A stretch of 64,000 nt of DNA from Actinopolymorpha sp. NPDC004070 (lineage in GTDB: Bacteria; Actinomycetota; Actinomycetes; Propionibacteriales; Actinopolymorphaceae). Both the position numbers and the translations under genes were made by a program. Under the pieces are notes generated by a model that saw only the letters and a list, made by a program, of their open reading frames with translations, made no database searches and was not told where the DNA came from. Positions 34,349-42,809 of this stretch are shown piece by piece; the first letter of the stretch is position 1, and each line of letters begins with the position of its first letter. The stretch spans positions 1 to 64,000 of the forward strand of contig NZ_JBEXMJ010000023.1 of the NCBI RefSeq assembly GCF_040610475.1, written 5' to 3'.

Positions 34349-35547
34349 GCGGGGCCGCGACCGCCGCACCGGTCGACCAGGCTTTGCTCGACCGGGTTCG
34401 CCAGGTGCTGGCCCAGCAGTCGGCCGACCCGACACCGGCCAGGGTGGCCGCCGCCCTCGGGGCGGACGGCCGGATTCTCGGTGACGCCGCCGTCCTGCGC
34501 ATCGTGGAGACGCTGCGCCGCGAGCTCGCGGGCGCCGGTCCCCTCGAGGGGCTTCTCGCCGATCCCGCCGTGACCGACGTCCTGGTCCAGGGTGCGCGTC
34601 GGGTGTGGGTCGATCGCGGTGCCGGCCTCGAACTCACCGACGTCGCCTTCGCCGACGAGGCCGCCGTACGCCGGCTCGCCCAGCGCCTGGCCGGCAGTGC
34701 GGGACGCCGGCTCGACGACGCGACCCCGTTCGTGGACGCCCGGCTCGCCGACGGCACGCGTCTGCACGCCGTGCTGGCGCCGGTGTCCACCCGTGGCACC
34801 TGCATCTCGCTGCGGGTGCCGCGCCGGCGGGTGTTCACCGTCGAGGAGCTGGTGGCCGAGGGATCGGTACCGGACGAGGGCGCGCATCTGCTCAGCAGGC
34901 TCGTCAAGGCCAGGTTGGCGTTCCTCGTCTCGGGAGGCACCGGCGTCGGGAAGACCACACTGCTGGCCGCCCTGCTGTCGCTGGTCCCGGCGTCCGACCG
35001 GCTGGTTCTGGTGGAGGACTCGGGGGAGCTTGCCCCCGACCACCCGAACGTCGTCGCGCTGGAGGCGCGCCCGGCCAACCTCGAGGGCGCGGGGGAGATC
35101 ACCGTTCGTACGTTGGTGCGCCAGGCCCTGCGGATGCGGCCCGATCGGCTGGTCGTCGGTGAGGTCAGGGGCGCAGAGGTGGTCGACCTGTTGGCGGCCC
35201 TCAACACCGGCCATGAAGGCGGCTGCGGCACCCTGCACGCCAACTCGGCCGCGGAGGTGCCGGCGCGGATCGAGGCGCTCGGGGTCGCCGCCGGGCTGGG
35301 CCGGGCCGCCGTGCACAGCCAGCTGGCCGCGGCTGTCGACGTGGACGTGCATCTGGTTCGCGGGCGCGACGGTCGCCGCCGGGTGGGCGAGGTCTGCGTG
35401 TTCGAACGCCAGCCCACCGGTCTGGTGGCCGCGGTGTCCGCGGTGCGGTTCGACGCCGACGGCGAGGTGCGGGTCGGTCCGGGTCTGCCCAGGCTGCGCC
35501 GGCTGCTGACCAGGCGAGACGTCGGTGACCGTGGCGGTGCGCGATGA
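34345..35547 (+). CDS. tadA: TadA/CpaF-type secretion ATPase
   Basis: This 400-residue type II/IV secretion ATPase powers pilus assembly. The N-terminal helical domain includes GPLEGLLADPAVTDVLVQGARRVWVDRG. The RecA part has Walker A SGGTGVGKTTLLAAL, the Asp box VLVEDSGEL, Walker B RMRPDRLVVGEVRGAEVVDLL and the His box GHEGGCGTLHANSA. The start is fixed by the ATGA overlap with the upstream gene. It is followed by tadB with a 4-bp overlap; Rv3659c is the positional equivalent. Confidence 0.95.
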   Translation: MSGAATAAPVDQALLDRVRQVLAQQSADPTPARVAAALGADGRILGDAAVLRIVETLRRELAGAGPLEGLLADPAVTDVLVQGARRVWVDRGAGLELTDVAFADEAAVRRLAQRLAGSAGRRLDDATPFVDARLADGTRLHAVLAPVSTRGTCISLRVPRRRVFTVEELVAEGSVPDEGAHLLSRLVKARLAFLVSGGTGVGKTTLLAALLSLVPASDRLVLVEDSGELAPDHPNVVALEARPANLEGAGEITVRTLVRQALRMRPDRLVVGEVRGAEVVDLLAALNTGHEGGCGTLHANSAAEVPARIEALGVAAGLGRAAVHSQLAAAVDVDVHLVRGRDGRRRVGEVCVFERQPTGLVAAVSAVRFDADGEVRVGPGLPRLRRLLTRRDVGDRGGAR

Positions 35548-36335
35548 GCTACGGCGTACTGCTCGCCGCCGGCCTGGTCGGTCTCGCCGTCGCGGTGAGC
35601 CTGCCCGCGCCGCCGAGCAACCTGTTGCGCCGGCTGTGTGCGGACACGTCCGTGCCCATACCTCCTGCCGGCAGAGGCCGGCCGGGGAACGCCGGCGCCG
35701 GCGTCGGTCCAGTCCCGAGCGGCCGGCGGACCCTCGGCCGGGGCGCCGGTCCGCTCCGGGCCCTTGTTCGCCGGCTCGGCGTCGTGGTGTCCCGGCGGAA
35801 GGACGTGCGCAGGCGGAGGGCGGCCCTGTGGGAGGCGACGGAGACCGTCGCCGCCGAGCTCCGCGCCGGCCGCAGCGCCGACCAGGCACTTGCTGCCGGG
35901 GCGAGCGTGCTGCCCGACCTCGCAGCGGCCGCGGCGGTGAGCAGGATGGGCGGTGACGTGCCCGCGGCTCTGCGCGCGGTGCACGCGCCGGGAGCGGAGC
36001 ACCTGCGGCGACTGGCCGTGGCGTGGTCGGTCGCCGGGAGCACCGGCGCCGGTCTGGCCGCCGTTCTGGAGCGGATCGCCCGCGGCATGCGGGCCGAGGA
36101 ACGTCTCCGGGAGGAGGTGGCCGCGACCCTGGCCGCACCTCGGGCCACCGCCCGGATGCTTGCCGTCATGCCCCTGGTGGGCTTGGCCCTCGGTGCGGGG
36201 GTCGGCGCCAACCCGTTGACGTTCCTCTTCCGAACTCCCTACGGCCTGGGCTGCCTGGTGCTGGGCACGCTTCTCGCCGCTGCCGGAGTGTGGTGGGTCG
36301 AGCGCCTGGCAGGGCGCGCGGAGGGTCAGCCGTGA
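35544..36335 (+). CDS. tadB: TadB-like inner-membrane platform protein
   Basis: This 263-residue protein has an N-terminal membrane segment (GVLLAAGLVGLAVAVSLPAP), a T2SF cytoplasmic domain (RRAALWEATETVAAELRAGRSADQAL, AVAWSVAGSTGAGLAAVLERIARGMRAEERLREEVAATLAAPRATARMLAVMP) and two C-terminal helices. It would anchor TadA to the membrane together with TadC. It overlaps both neighbours by 4 bp. Confidence 0.9.
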   Translation: MSYGVLLAAGLVGLAVAVSLPAPPSNLLRRLCADTSVPIPPAGRGRPGNAGAGVGPVPSGRRTLGRGAGPLRALVRRLGVVVSRRKDVRRRRAALWEATETVAAELRAGRSADQALAAGASVLPDLAAAAAVSRMGGDVPAALRAVHAPGAEHLRRLAVAWSVAGSTGAGLAAVLERIARGMRAEERLREEVAATLAAPRATARMLAVMPLVGLALGAGVGANPLTFLFRTPYGLGCLVLGTLLAAAGVWWVERLAGRAEGQP

Positions 36336-37078
36336 GCTTCCTGGCCGCCGCTCTGGTCGGCCTTGCGGTCGCGATGTGGGCCGGTCCGGCGACGGCTCGC
36401 CGGCGCCTGGATCACATTCGTCCCCGGCTTCCGATGTCCCGTGCACATCTGTCCCGTGCGCATCCGCCGGCACCCGGAAACGAGCGGCGGAACCAGTTGC
36501 TCGCTGCCGCGCTCGCCGGCTGCGCGGTCGCGGTGGTCGTGGGTGGTGTGATCGGACCCGTCCTCGGTGCGGCCGTGGCCTTCGTGGTGCCGTGGGTGCT
36601 GGGCCGGCTGGAGCCCCGGGCGGTGCGCCGTCGCCGGGAACAACTCGTCGCGGACCTGCCCTTCGTGGCCGACCTGCTGGCCGGCTGCCTGCGGGCCGGA
36701 AGTTCACCGCAGCGGGCGATCGAGGCCATCGCGGTGGAACTCGACGGGCCGACGGGGAGTGCGCTCGGGCAGGTGGCCACGGCGTTCCGGCTCGGTGCGA
36801 ACGCCCGGACGGCGTGGGCGGGCTTCCTCGCCGAGGACGCGCTGGCGTCGTTCGGGCGGGCAATGGTGCGGGTCTGGGACTCCGGTGCACCACTGGCAAC
36901 CACCCTCGACCGGCTGGCCGACGACGCCCGCGCCACCCTCCGGTCACGAAACGACCAGCGCGCCCGAACGGTCGGGGTGCACGCCGCCGCGCCGCTGGGG
37001 TTGTGCTTCCTCCCCGCCTTCGTCCTGGTGGGGATCGTCCCACTGGTCGCGGGTGCGGTGGACACCTTCCTGCGTTGA
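36332..37078 (+). CDS. tadC: TadC-like inner-membrane platform protein
   Basis: The 248-residue partner of TadB also has the T2SF domain. QLVADLPFVADLLAGCLRAGSSPQRAIEAIAVEL is followed by helices ending in LGLCFLPAFVLVGIVPLVAGAVDTFL. The start GTG overlaps the tadB stop. A Ser-Arg-Ala-His duplication (MSRAHLSRAHPPAPG) lies in the N-terminal loop. Confidence 0.9.
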   Translation: MSFLAAALVGLAVAMWAGPATARRRLDHIRPRLPMSRAHLSRAHPPAPGNERRNQLLAAALAGCAVAVVVGGVIGPVLGAAVAFVVPWVLGRLEPRAVRRRREQLVADLPFVADLLAGCLRAGSSPQRAIEAIAVELDGPTGSALGQVATAFRLGANARTAWAGFLAEDALASFGRAMVRVWDSGAPLATTLDRLADDARATLRSRNDQRARTVGVHAAAPLGLCFLPAFVLVGIVPLVAGAVDTFLR

Positions 37079-37418
37079 CTTCTCCGCCTGTCGTCGAGCA
37101 TCCCGGCGGGTGCCGTCGCCCCCTGCGAGAAGGCACTCTCCGGCCATGGGTGTGGCCATCGCAGGGGGCCGCACGTCAACCTGTCCTTGCGCGGGACGGA
37201 CCTCGAATCGTACACCGCGCGAGCCGGGTGATCAGTGCTCCTAGGTTCCTGAATCCCTGTCCTGGTTGGAGATTCGTCCACAGGAAGGCCGTCGGCCGAG
37301 TTGTCCTCAGGGCCTGATGAGAGGGCGCGGCGGCAGACGCCTTTCCAGCATTGTCGATGCATCGCCTCGCACATCGGGGCGCCGGACCGGCCGGTCGCCG
37401 GAACTCCTGGAGGTACGT
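37079..37418. other. Gap between tadC and the pilin-like gene
   Basis: No gene or clear terminator is seen in these 340 bp. Since the pilin-like gene is often expressed at a different level from the assembly genes, a separate promoter may sit here, but I cannot point to a convincing one. Confidence 0.4.
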
Positions 37419-37598
37419 ATGCGCAAGGTGCGCCGGATCGCTCGCCCGGACGAGCGGGGCATGACGACGGCGGAGTACGCCGTGGGCACCGTGGCCGCGG
37501 CCAGCTTCGCCGGTCTGCTGATCAAGCTGCTGACGAGTTCGGAAGTGCAGCAGTTGTTGATGAAGCTCGTCAAGGCCGCGTTGAGCCTGGCGGGCTGA
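37419..37598 (+). CDS. DUF4244 Flp-pilin-like peptide
   Basis: This 59-residue protein reads MRKVRRIARPDERG then MTTAEYAVGTVAAASFAGLL. It has a basic leader, a Gly followed by Met-Thr-Thr-Ala-Glu-Tyr, and a hydrophobic helix. That is the prepilin-peptidase site of type IVb Flp pilins, with Glu at +5 and Tyr at +6. DUF4244 (Rv3656c-like) is the actinobacterial version. It would be the structural subunit of a Tad pilus or pseudopilus. GGAGG lies 5 nt upstream of the ATG. No prepilin peptidase gene is in the window. Confidence 0.92.
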   Translation: MRKVRRIARPDERGMTTAEYAVGTVAAASFAGLLIKLLTSSEVQQLLMKLVKAALSLAG

Positions 37599-37775
37599 CC
37601 GCGGTGGCCGGCCCGCCTGGCGAGCCGGGCGGGCCGGCCACCCGGCAGTGAGGCGAGGAGCGGCGGCGTGTCGCGGGTTCGTGGTGCCGAAGCAGGAGGC
37701 GTCGGCGGTGTCGGAGTGGAGGCGTTCGTGGTCCCGGAGCGACGGCAGCGGAGGAGAGGCGAAGGAGTCGTGAAG

Positions 37776-38144
37776 GTGCAGGCGAGGTTGCGCGGCCAGG
37801 CGGGCATGGTGACGGCCGAGACGGCGGTGGCGCTGACCGCACTGGTCGCGGTGACGCTGGGAATGACCTGGGTGGTCGCGGTGGTCGGGATCCAGGCCCG
37901 GTGCGTGGACGCCGCGCGTAACACCGCACGTGCCGTGGCGCGTGGCGAGTCCATCGCCGCCGGTCAGGAGGAGGGACGGCGCAGTGCGCCCGAGGGTGCA
38001 CGGATCACCGTGCGCCGCGGTGGCGGGATCGCGAGCGTCGAGGTGGCCGCGGACGCCAGGCCGTCCTGGCCGATGCTGTCCCGACTGCCGGCGATCACCG
38101 TCGGCGGGCACGCGGTCGTCGCGCTCGAACCGGGCGTCTCCTGA
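37776..38144 (+). CDS. TadE-like minor pilin
   Basis: This protein of about 122 residues begins near RLRGQAGMVTAETAVALTALVAVTLGMTWVVAVVGIQARCVDAAR. It has a Gly-Met-Val-Thr-Ala-Glu start to one hydrophobic helix, as in TadE, followed by a small extracytoplasmic domain. GTG 37776 is preferred because AAGGAG lies 8 nt upstream; GTG 37770 or a start at 37668 would add residues before the helix. Positional match to Rv3655c. Confidence 0.82.
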   Translation: MQARLRGQAGMVTAETAVALTALVAVTLGMTWVVAVVGIQARCVDAARNTARAVARGESIAAGQEEGRRSAPEGARITVRRGGGIASVEVAADARPSWPMLSRLPAITVGGHAVVALEPGVS

Positions 38145-38145
38145 C

Positions 38146-38610
38146 ATGGCGGCGAGGGCGGTTCAGGACAAGGCCCGCGACGTGACCCGCGACATGACCC
38201 AGAACCGGGCGCGGGACGTGGCAGAGGCGGACCCGTCCAGGGCGCAGGCGTTCCGTCGCGGGCGGGAACGCGGCAGCGGCGGCGTCTGGACGCTGGCAGC
38301 AGCCGCGATCGTGGTGATGGCAGCGGTCGTGTCGACGACGATGGTCGCCGTTGTCGGTGCCGGACGCAGGGCGGACACCGCGGCTGATCTGGCGGCGTTG
38401 TCGGCCGCGGCGGTTCGCCCGGACCAACTCGGCTCCGCCTGTGCGATCGCCGGCCGGATCGCGGTCGCACACCGGGCGCGGCTGGTGGCCTGTGTGGTGG
38501 AAGGGAACGAGGTGGACGTCACCGTGGAGGCGTACCCCGCCGCGCCGGGAGGGGAGCTGTTCGTCGTGCGGGCCCGAGCGCGCGCCGGCCCGACCATCCA
38601 GCCGCCCTGA
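38146..38610 (+). CDS. TadE/TadG-like pilus assembly protein (Rv3654c type)
   Basis: This 154-residue protein has a basic N-terminus, one membrane helix (GVWTLAAAAIVVMAAVVSTTMVAVVGAG) and the stretch RRADTAADLAALSAAAV. The last is the hallmark of the Rv3654c/TadE-like family and of TadG Flp-associated proteins. Cysteines at SACAIAGRI and LVACVVEG could form a disulfide outside. It starts 1 bp after the upstream stop and closes the tad operon. Confidence 0.87.
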   Translation: MAARAVQDKARDVTRDMTQNRARDVAEADPSRAQAFRRGRERGSGGVWTLAAAAIVVMAAVVSTTMVAVVGAGRRADTAADLAALSAAAVRPDQLGSACAIAGRIAVAHRARLVACVVEGNEVDVTVEAYPAAPGGELFVVRARARAGPTIQPP

Positions 38611-38624
38611 ACGAAGTCGGGCGG

Positions 38625-39206
38625 TCAGGGCATGGGGTCCTGGCGGACCCCGTGACGAGGCTCGTGGGCCGGGGAAGCGGCCCGGTTGGTGTAGCCGCCG
38701 GGGTCGGTGCGGCCTCCGGTGTCTTGCGGGCCACCCGCGTCGCCGGGCCGGCCGGCCTCACCCGGCGGGTAGTCACGAGTGCCGTGCTCGGTCGGCCCGC
38801 CCGAGGCGGTGCCGGATTCGCGGCGCCCCGACGAGGGTCCACTGTCGGCCGACTGATGCGGCGCGGTCCCGCCCGCCTGCCGGCCCGGCTCGCCCGAGCC
38901 GGATCCGAGCTCGCCGCCCGTGGAGGACCCGCCGCCGGCAACCGCACCGGTGCCGTCGGCCGACCTCTGGCGCAGCTCCTTCAGCTCCCGCTGGCGGGTG
39001 CGCCACCGTTTGATGCCGACCACCAGGCACCAGGCTCCGAACGCGGCGGCGATCGTGACGCCGACCCCGATGAAGAAGAACGTGGAGGTGGAACTCTCGA
39101 TCCGCAGTGGCCCCAGCTCGACGGCGGTCGGCTGACCGCCGCCCACCGCGATTCCCACCGCGGCGGCGACCAGCACCAGCACCAGAATGACTCCGACGAC
39201 GATCAT
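38625..39206 (-). CDS. Two-helix membrane protein with disordered tail
   Basis: This 193-residue protein has two membrane segments (VVGVILVLVLVAAAVGIAVGGG and FFFIGVGVTIAAAFGAWCLVVGI). A short basic coiled stretch RTRQRELKELRQRS and a Gly/Ser/Pro-rich tail of about 110 residues follow. I do not recognise a named family. Its ATG overlaps the stop of the MrfA-like helicase gene by 4 bp, so the two are translated together and could work together. It converges on the tad operon. Confidence 0.75.
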   Translation of the reverse strand: MIVVGVILVLVLVAAAVGIAVGGGQPTAVELGPLRIESSTSTFFFIGVGVTIAAAFGAWCLVVGIKRWRTRQRELKELRQRSADGTGAVAGGGSSTGGELGSGSGEPGRQAGGTAPHQSADSGPSSGRRESGTASGGPTEHGTRDYPPGEAGRPGDAGGPQDTGGRTDPGGYTNRAASPAHEPRHGVRQDPMP

Positions 39207-41731
39207 GTGCCGTCATCTCCTTCGACAGACCGGGCCTCGCGCGGCGCCCCGTTGAGCAGAACATCCAGCAGCCGAACAGCACCGGACTTGTCGAGCGGGT
39301 TGTTGCCGTTTCCGCACTTCGGGGAGTGTACGCATGATGGGCAGCCGTCGCCGCAATGACAAGCCGCGATCGCGTCGCGTGTCGCCGCGAGCCACTCGGC
39401 GGCCGCGGTGAAGCCGCGCTCGGCGAATCCCGCACCGCCGGGGTGGCCGTCGTAGACGAACACCGTCATCCGGCCGGTGTCCGGGTGCAGTGCGGTGGAG
39501 ACGCCACCGACGTCCCAGCGGTCGCAGGTGGCGAAGAGCGGCAGCAGGCCGATGGCCGCGTGCTCGGCGGCGTGCGCGGCGCCGCCGACGTCAGTGCGGC
39601 GAAGCCCGGCCTCCGCGAGCTGGTAGTCCGACACCGTCCACCAGACGGCTCTGGTCTGCAGTGTGCGGGGCGGAAGGTTCAGTGGCACCTCACCGAGTAC
39701 CTCTCCGCTGACCAGCCTCCGGCGCAGGTAGGCCACGACGCGGTTCTCCACCTTCACCGCCCCGAAGTCGAGGGTCGCGTCCCCCCACTTCTCGCTGCGT
39801 TCGCTCTCCAGCACCTCGATGTCGGTGATCTCGCGGGCGGTCGTGGAGTAGTCGGGCTCGGCGCGTTCGACCAGGGCGACGGCGGCTTCGAGGTCGAGGT
39901 GGTCCACCACGTACGTCGCCCCCTGATGGAGGTAGACCGCGCCGTCGTGCACCGATGTGTGTGCCGCACCCGCGTCGACCGTCCCGAGCAGCCGCCCGGT
40001 CGACGCCTCGACGACGCGTACCAACTGCCCGTCCACCGAACGGATGTCGGCCAGGTCGCAGGCGCGGCCGCGGCGGGTCCAGAACCACCCGTGCGGGCGC
40101 CGGCGCACCATGCCCTCCGCCTCCAGAGCCTGCAGCGCGGCGGGCGCGGAGGGCCCGAAGCGGTCGATCTCGGCGTCGGTGATGGGGAGTTCGGAGGCGG
40201 CCGCCGCCAGGTGGGGCTTGACGACGTACGGGTTGTCCGGGTCCAGCACGGTCGCCTCGACCGGCGGGCCGAACACCGCGTCCGGGTGCTGCACAAGGTA
40301 GGTGTCCAGCGGGTCGTCCCGGGCGACGAAGACGGCGAGCGCGCCCTGCCCGTCGCGGCCGGCACGTCCCGCCTGTTGCCACAGCGAGGCGCGGGTGCCC
40401 GGGTAGCCGGCGACCAGCACGGCGTCCAGTCCGGCGATGTCCACACCGAGCTCGAGCGCGTTCGTCGCCGCGACGCCGAGCAGCCTGCGGTTCTGCAGGG
40501 CGCGTTCGAGGGCCCGGCGCTCCTCGGGCAGGTATCCCGCGCGGTAGGCCGCGACCCGGGAGGGAAGCTCGGGGGCGACCTCGGCGAGGTGCTCGCGGGC
40601 CTGGACCGCGACCACTTCCGCGCCGCGCCGGGAGCGGATGAACGCGACCGTTCGTACGCCGTCGGCCACCAGGTCGGCGAGCAGGTCGGCCGTCTCCGCG
40701 GTCGCGCTGCGGCGGACCGGCGCGCCTCCCTCGCCGGTGAGCCGGGTGAACGGCGGCTCCCACAACGCGAACGCCAGTCCGCCGTGCGGTGAGGCGTCCT
40801 CGGCCACCGCGCGCACCGGCACACCGGTCAGCCGGGCTGCCGAACTCGCCGGTTCGGACACGGTCGCCGAGGCGAGCACGAACGTGGGGTCGGCGCCGTA
40901 GTGCGCCACGATCCGGCGCAGCCGGCGCAGCACCTGCGCGACATGGGAGCCGAACACGCCGCGGTAGTGGTGGCATTCGTCGACGACGACATACCGCAGC
41001 GAACCCAGGAACCTCGCCCACCGGGCGTGGGCGGGCAGAATCGACCGGTGCAGCATGTCGGGGTTGGTCAGGATGTACGCGGCGTAGTCGCGGGCCCAGT
41101 CCCGTTCCTCCCACCTGCTGTCGCCGTCGCACGTCGTGGCGAGCGCCTCCTCGCCGGCCAGCTCGCTCACGGCGCGGAACTGGTCGGCGGCCAGCGCCTT
41201 GGTCGGGGAGAGGTACAACGCGGTACCGGCGCGGCGGCGGGTGGTCTCCCCGTCCGGGTCGGCGAGGATCTCGCTGAGCACCGGCAACAGGTAGCCGAGC
41301 GACTTGCCGGAGGCGGTTCCGGTGGCCAGCACGACGTGCTCGCCGTCGTGGGCCAGCTGCGCGGCGAGTGCCTGGTGGGTCCAGGGACGGTGGATGCCGT
41401 AGGCGGCGAGCCGGGCGAGGACCTGTCGCGGCACCCAGGAGGGCCAGTCGACCGTACGCCCCGGCCGGGCAGGCACGTGCTCGACATGGGTCACGCGTTC
41501 GGCGCGGCCGGACCCGAGCGTGAGCCGGTCCAGCAGGGCGGCGGGGTCGGTGGCCCGCCCCGCATGCGCGCCTCGTCCTCGCGTGGGACGCTCCTCGGCG
41601 GGGCGTTCCTGGGTGGGGACGCCCGGAGCGAGACGGTCCTGGGCGGATGCGTCGGACGGCTGGGAACGGGACGGCCGGCTGAATGACACGAAGGACAGTG
41701 TCACACCGTCCCACCGACAAGGCGTGCCCAA
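39203..41731 (-). CDS. MrfA-like DEAD/DEAH helicase with DUF1998
   Basis: This 842-residue superfamily 2 helicase has motif I ATGTASGKSLGYLLP, motif Ia LYLSPTKALAADQ, motif II VVDECHHYRG, motif III ASATVSEP and motif VI QQAGRAGRDGQGA. The C-terminal MZB/DUF1998 region has CHCGDGCPSCVHSPKCG, four cysteines as in the zinc site of Bacillus MrfA and yeast Hrq1. Those relatives repair mitomycin-type lesions; Rv3649 and SCO3550 are positional equivalents. The N-terminal 60 residues are low-complexity. GTG codons at 41704 and 41689 are alternative starts. Confidence 0.92.
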   Translation of the reverse strand: MGTPCRWDGVTLSFVSFSRPSRSQPSDASAQDRLAPGVPTQERPAEERPTRGRGAHAGRATDPAALLDRLTLGSGRAERVTHVEHVPARPGRTVDWPSWVPRQVLARLAAYGIHRPWTHQALAAQLAHDGEHVVLATGTASGKSLGYLLPVLSEILADPDGETTRRRAGTALYLSPTKALAADQFRAVSELAGEEALATTCDGDSRWEERDWARDYAAYILTNPDMLHRSILPAHARWARFLGSLRYVVVDECHHYRGVFGSHVAQVLRRLRRIVAHYGADPTFVLASATVSEPASSAARLTGVPVRAVAEDASPHGGLAFALWEPPFTRLTGEGGAPVRRSATAETADLLADLVADGVRTVAFIRSRRGAEVVAVQAREHLAEVAPELPSRVAAYRAGYLPEERRALERALQNRRLLGVAATNALELGVDIAGLDAVLVAGYPGTRASLWQQAGRAGRDGQGALAVFVARDDPLDTYLVQHPDAVFGPPVEATVLDPDNPYVVKPHLAAAASELPITDAEIDRFGPSAPAALQALEAEGMVRRRPHGWFWTRRGRACDLADIRSVDGQLVRVVEASTGRLLGTVDAGAAHTSVHDGAVYLHQGATYVVDHLDLEAAVALVERAEPDYSTTAREITDIEVLESERSEKWGDATLDFGAVKVENRVVAYLRRRLVSGEVLGEVPLNLPPRTLQTRAVWWTVSDYQLAEAGLRRTDVGGAAHAAEHAAIGLLPLFATCDRWDVGGVSTALHPDTGRMTVFVYDGHPGGAGFAERGFTAAAEWLAATRDAIAACHCGDGCPSCVHSPKCGNGNNPLDKSGAVRLLDVLLNGAPREARSVEGDDGT

Positions 41732-41942
41732 GGCTTCGCACAGGCGGCACAGGAAGGCACCCGCGGCGACGGAACACCCCGCAGATCACCGGGCGGACGC
41801 CGGGCGACTGCAGGGTAGGCCGGCGCCGACGCGAGCGGGCCGACTCGCGCGGGGGGTAGCCCGGTGCTGTCGTGCGATCACACCAGGTGATTGAATTCCC
41901 ATCAGGGGCCGGTCCGTCGGAATGGTAGTGCTGGAGGAGCTT

Positions 41943-42287
41943 GTGGATCTATCCCTCTCGAACCGCGCCGCAGGTGACCACATCGTGGTCGAGGTCGGCG
42001 GTGAGATCGACGTCTACACCGCGCCCAGGCTCAGAGAACACGTGGTCGACCTGGTCGAGGCCGGTCACTACGACCTGGTGGTCGATCTTGAGGGCGTCGA
42101 CTTCCTGGACTCGACCGGGTTGGGGGTGCTGGTCGGCGGGTTGAAGCGGGTGCGCTCCCACGAAGGAAGCCTGCAGATCGTGTGCACCCAGGAACGCCTG
42201 CTGAAGATATTCCGAATCACCGGGTTGACGAAGGTCTTCCCGATCCATGACACCGTCGCCGAGGCGGTGATGCCGACCGTTCGATAG
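41943..42287 (+). CDS. bldG: BldG-like anti-sigma factor antagonist
   Basis: This 114-residue STAS protein is nearly the Streptomyces BldG sequence: [45 protein letters not shown] and [16 protein letters not shown]. The phosphorylated serine is Ser57. BldG binds anti-sigma factors and thereby frees stress or developmental sigma factors. The GTG at 41943 gives the BldG N-terminus and has GGAGGAG 4 nt upstream. In Streptomyces an anti-sigma kinase gene follows directly; here 522 bp without such a gene follow before hppA. Confidence 0.95.
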   Translation: MDLSLSNRAAGDHIVVEVGGEIDVYTAPRLREHVVDLVEAGHYDLVVDLEGVDFLDSTGLGVLVGGLKRVRSHEGSLQIVCTQERLLKIFRITGLTKVFPIHDTVAEAVMPTVR

Positions 42288-42809
42288 GGAGTCGGGAGGG
42301 GCCCGGCCGGTGGCTCTGGCCGGGCGCCGGGTCACCCCGGGGCCCGGTCGCCCGGGACGTACCGTTGGAGCGGTGAGTTCGGCGGGTCGGGTGAGGTCGA
42401 CGAGCCGTACGACGGTCGTCGTCACCCGTCTCGCCGGCGCTCCCAGGCCACACCGCTTCCGCCCCGACTCGCCGGGGCCCGCGTCGTGGTGAGTGGGGGC
42501 GGGCACTGTAGACTCCGGCGCGCCCCGGGATTCCATCCGGTGGCGCCAGTTGTCCGCGCGCCTGTCTACGATGCCGGTCGGTACCGACACCGTCGCGGGA
42601 GATGGAGCGCTGGACCGGGGACCACAACGAATCCACGGCCGGCCGGAACGGCGTTCGTGCGCACGCCCGAGTGCGCACGAAGGTCCGGACCGGACCGGAA
42701 ATGGCCAGGTCTTCGATCCTGACGCCCCGTCTCGCGTACGCCGATGTCGGGGCGCACATCAACGGGATCGACATCGAGGGGTCGTCGTAGCCCCTGTCAA
42801 GGAGGACGA
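42288..42809 (+). other. Long gap between bldG and hppA
   Basis: No credible gene is seen. The open frames here have no HATPase (anti-sigma kinase) motifs such as N-A-x-x-H or D-x-G-x-G. A TAGACT box at 42508-42513 and TACGAT at 42566-42571 could be -10 elements for hppA, whose own ribosome-binding site GGAGGACGA is at 42801. Confidence 0.5.

Noticed and set aside
33819..37136. Very long minus-strand open frame opposite the tad genes
   Set aside because: It is the antisense shadow of high-GC genes, rich in Arg/Pro/Ser with no domain; the plus-strand genes have clear motifs.
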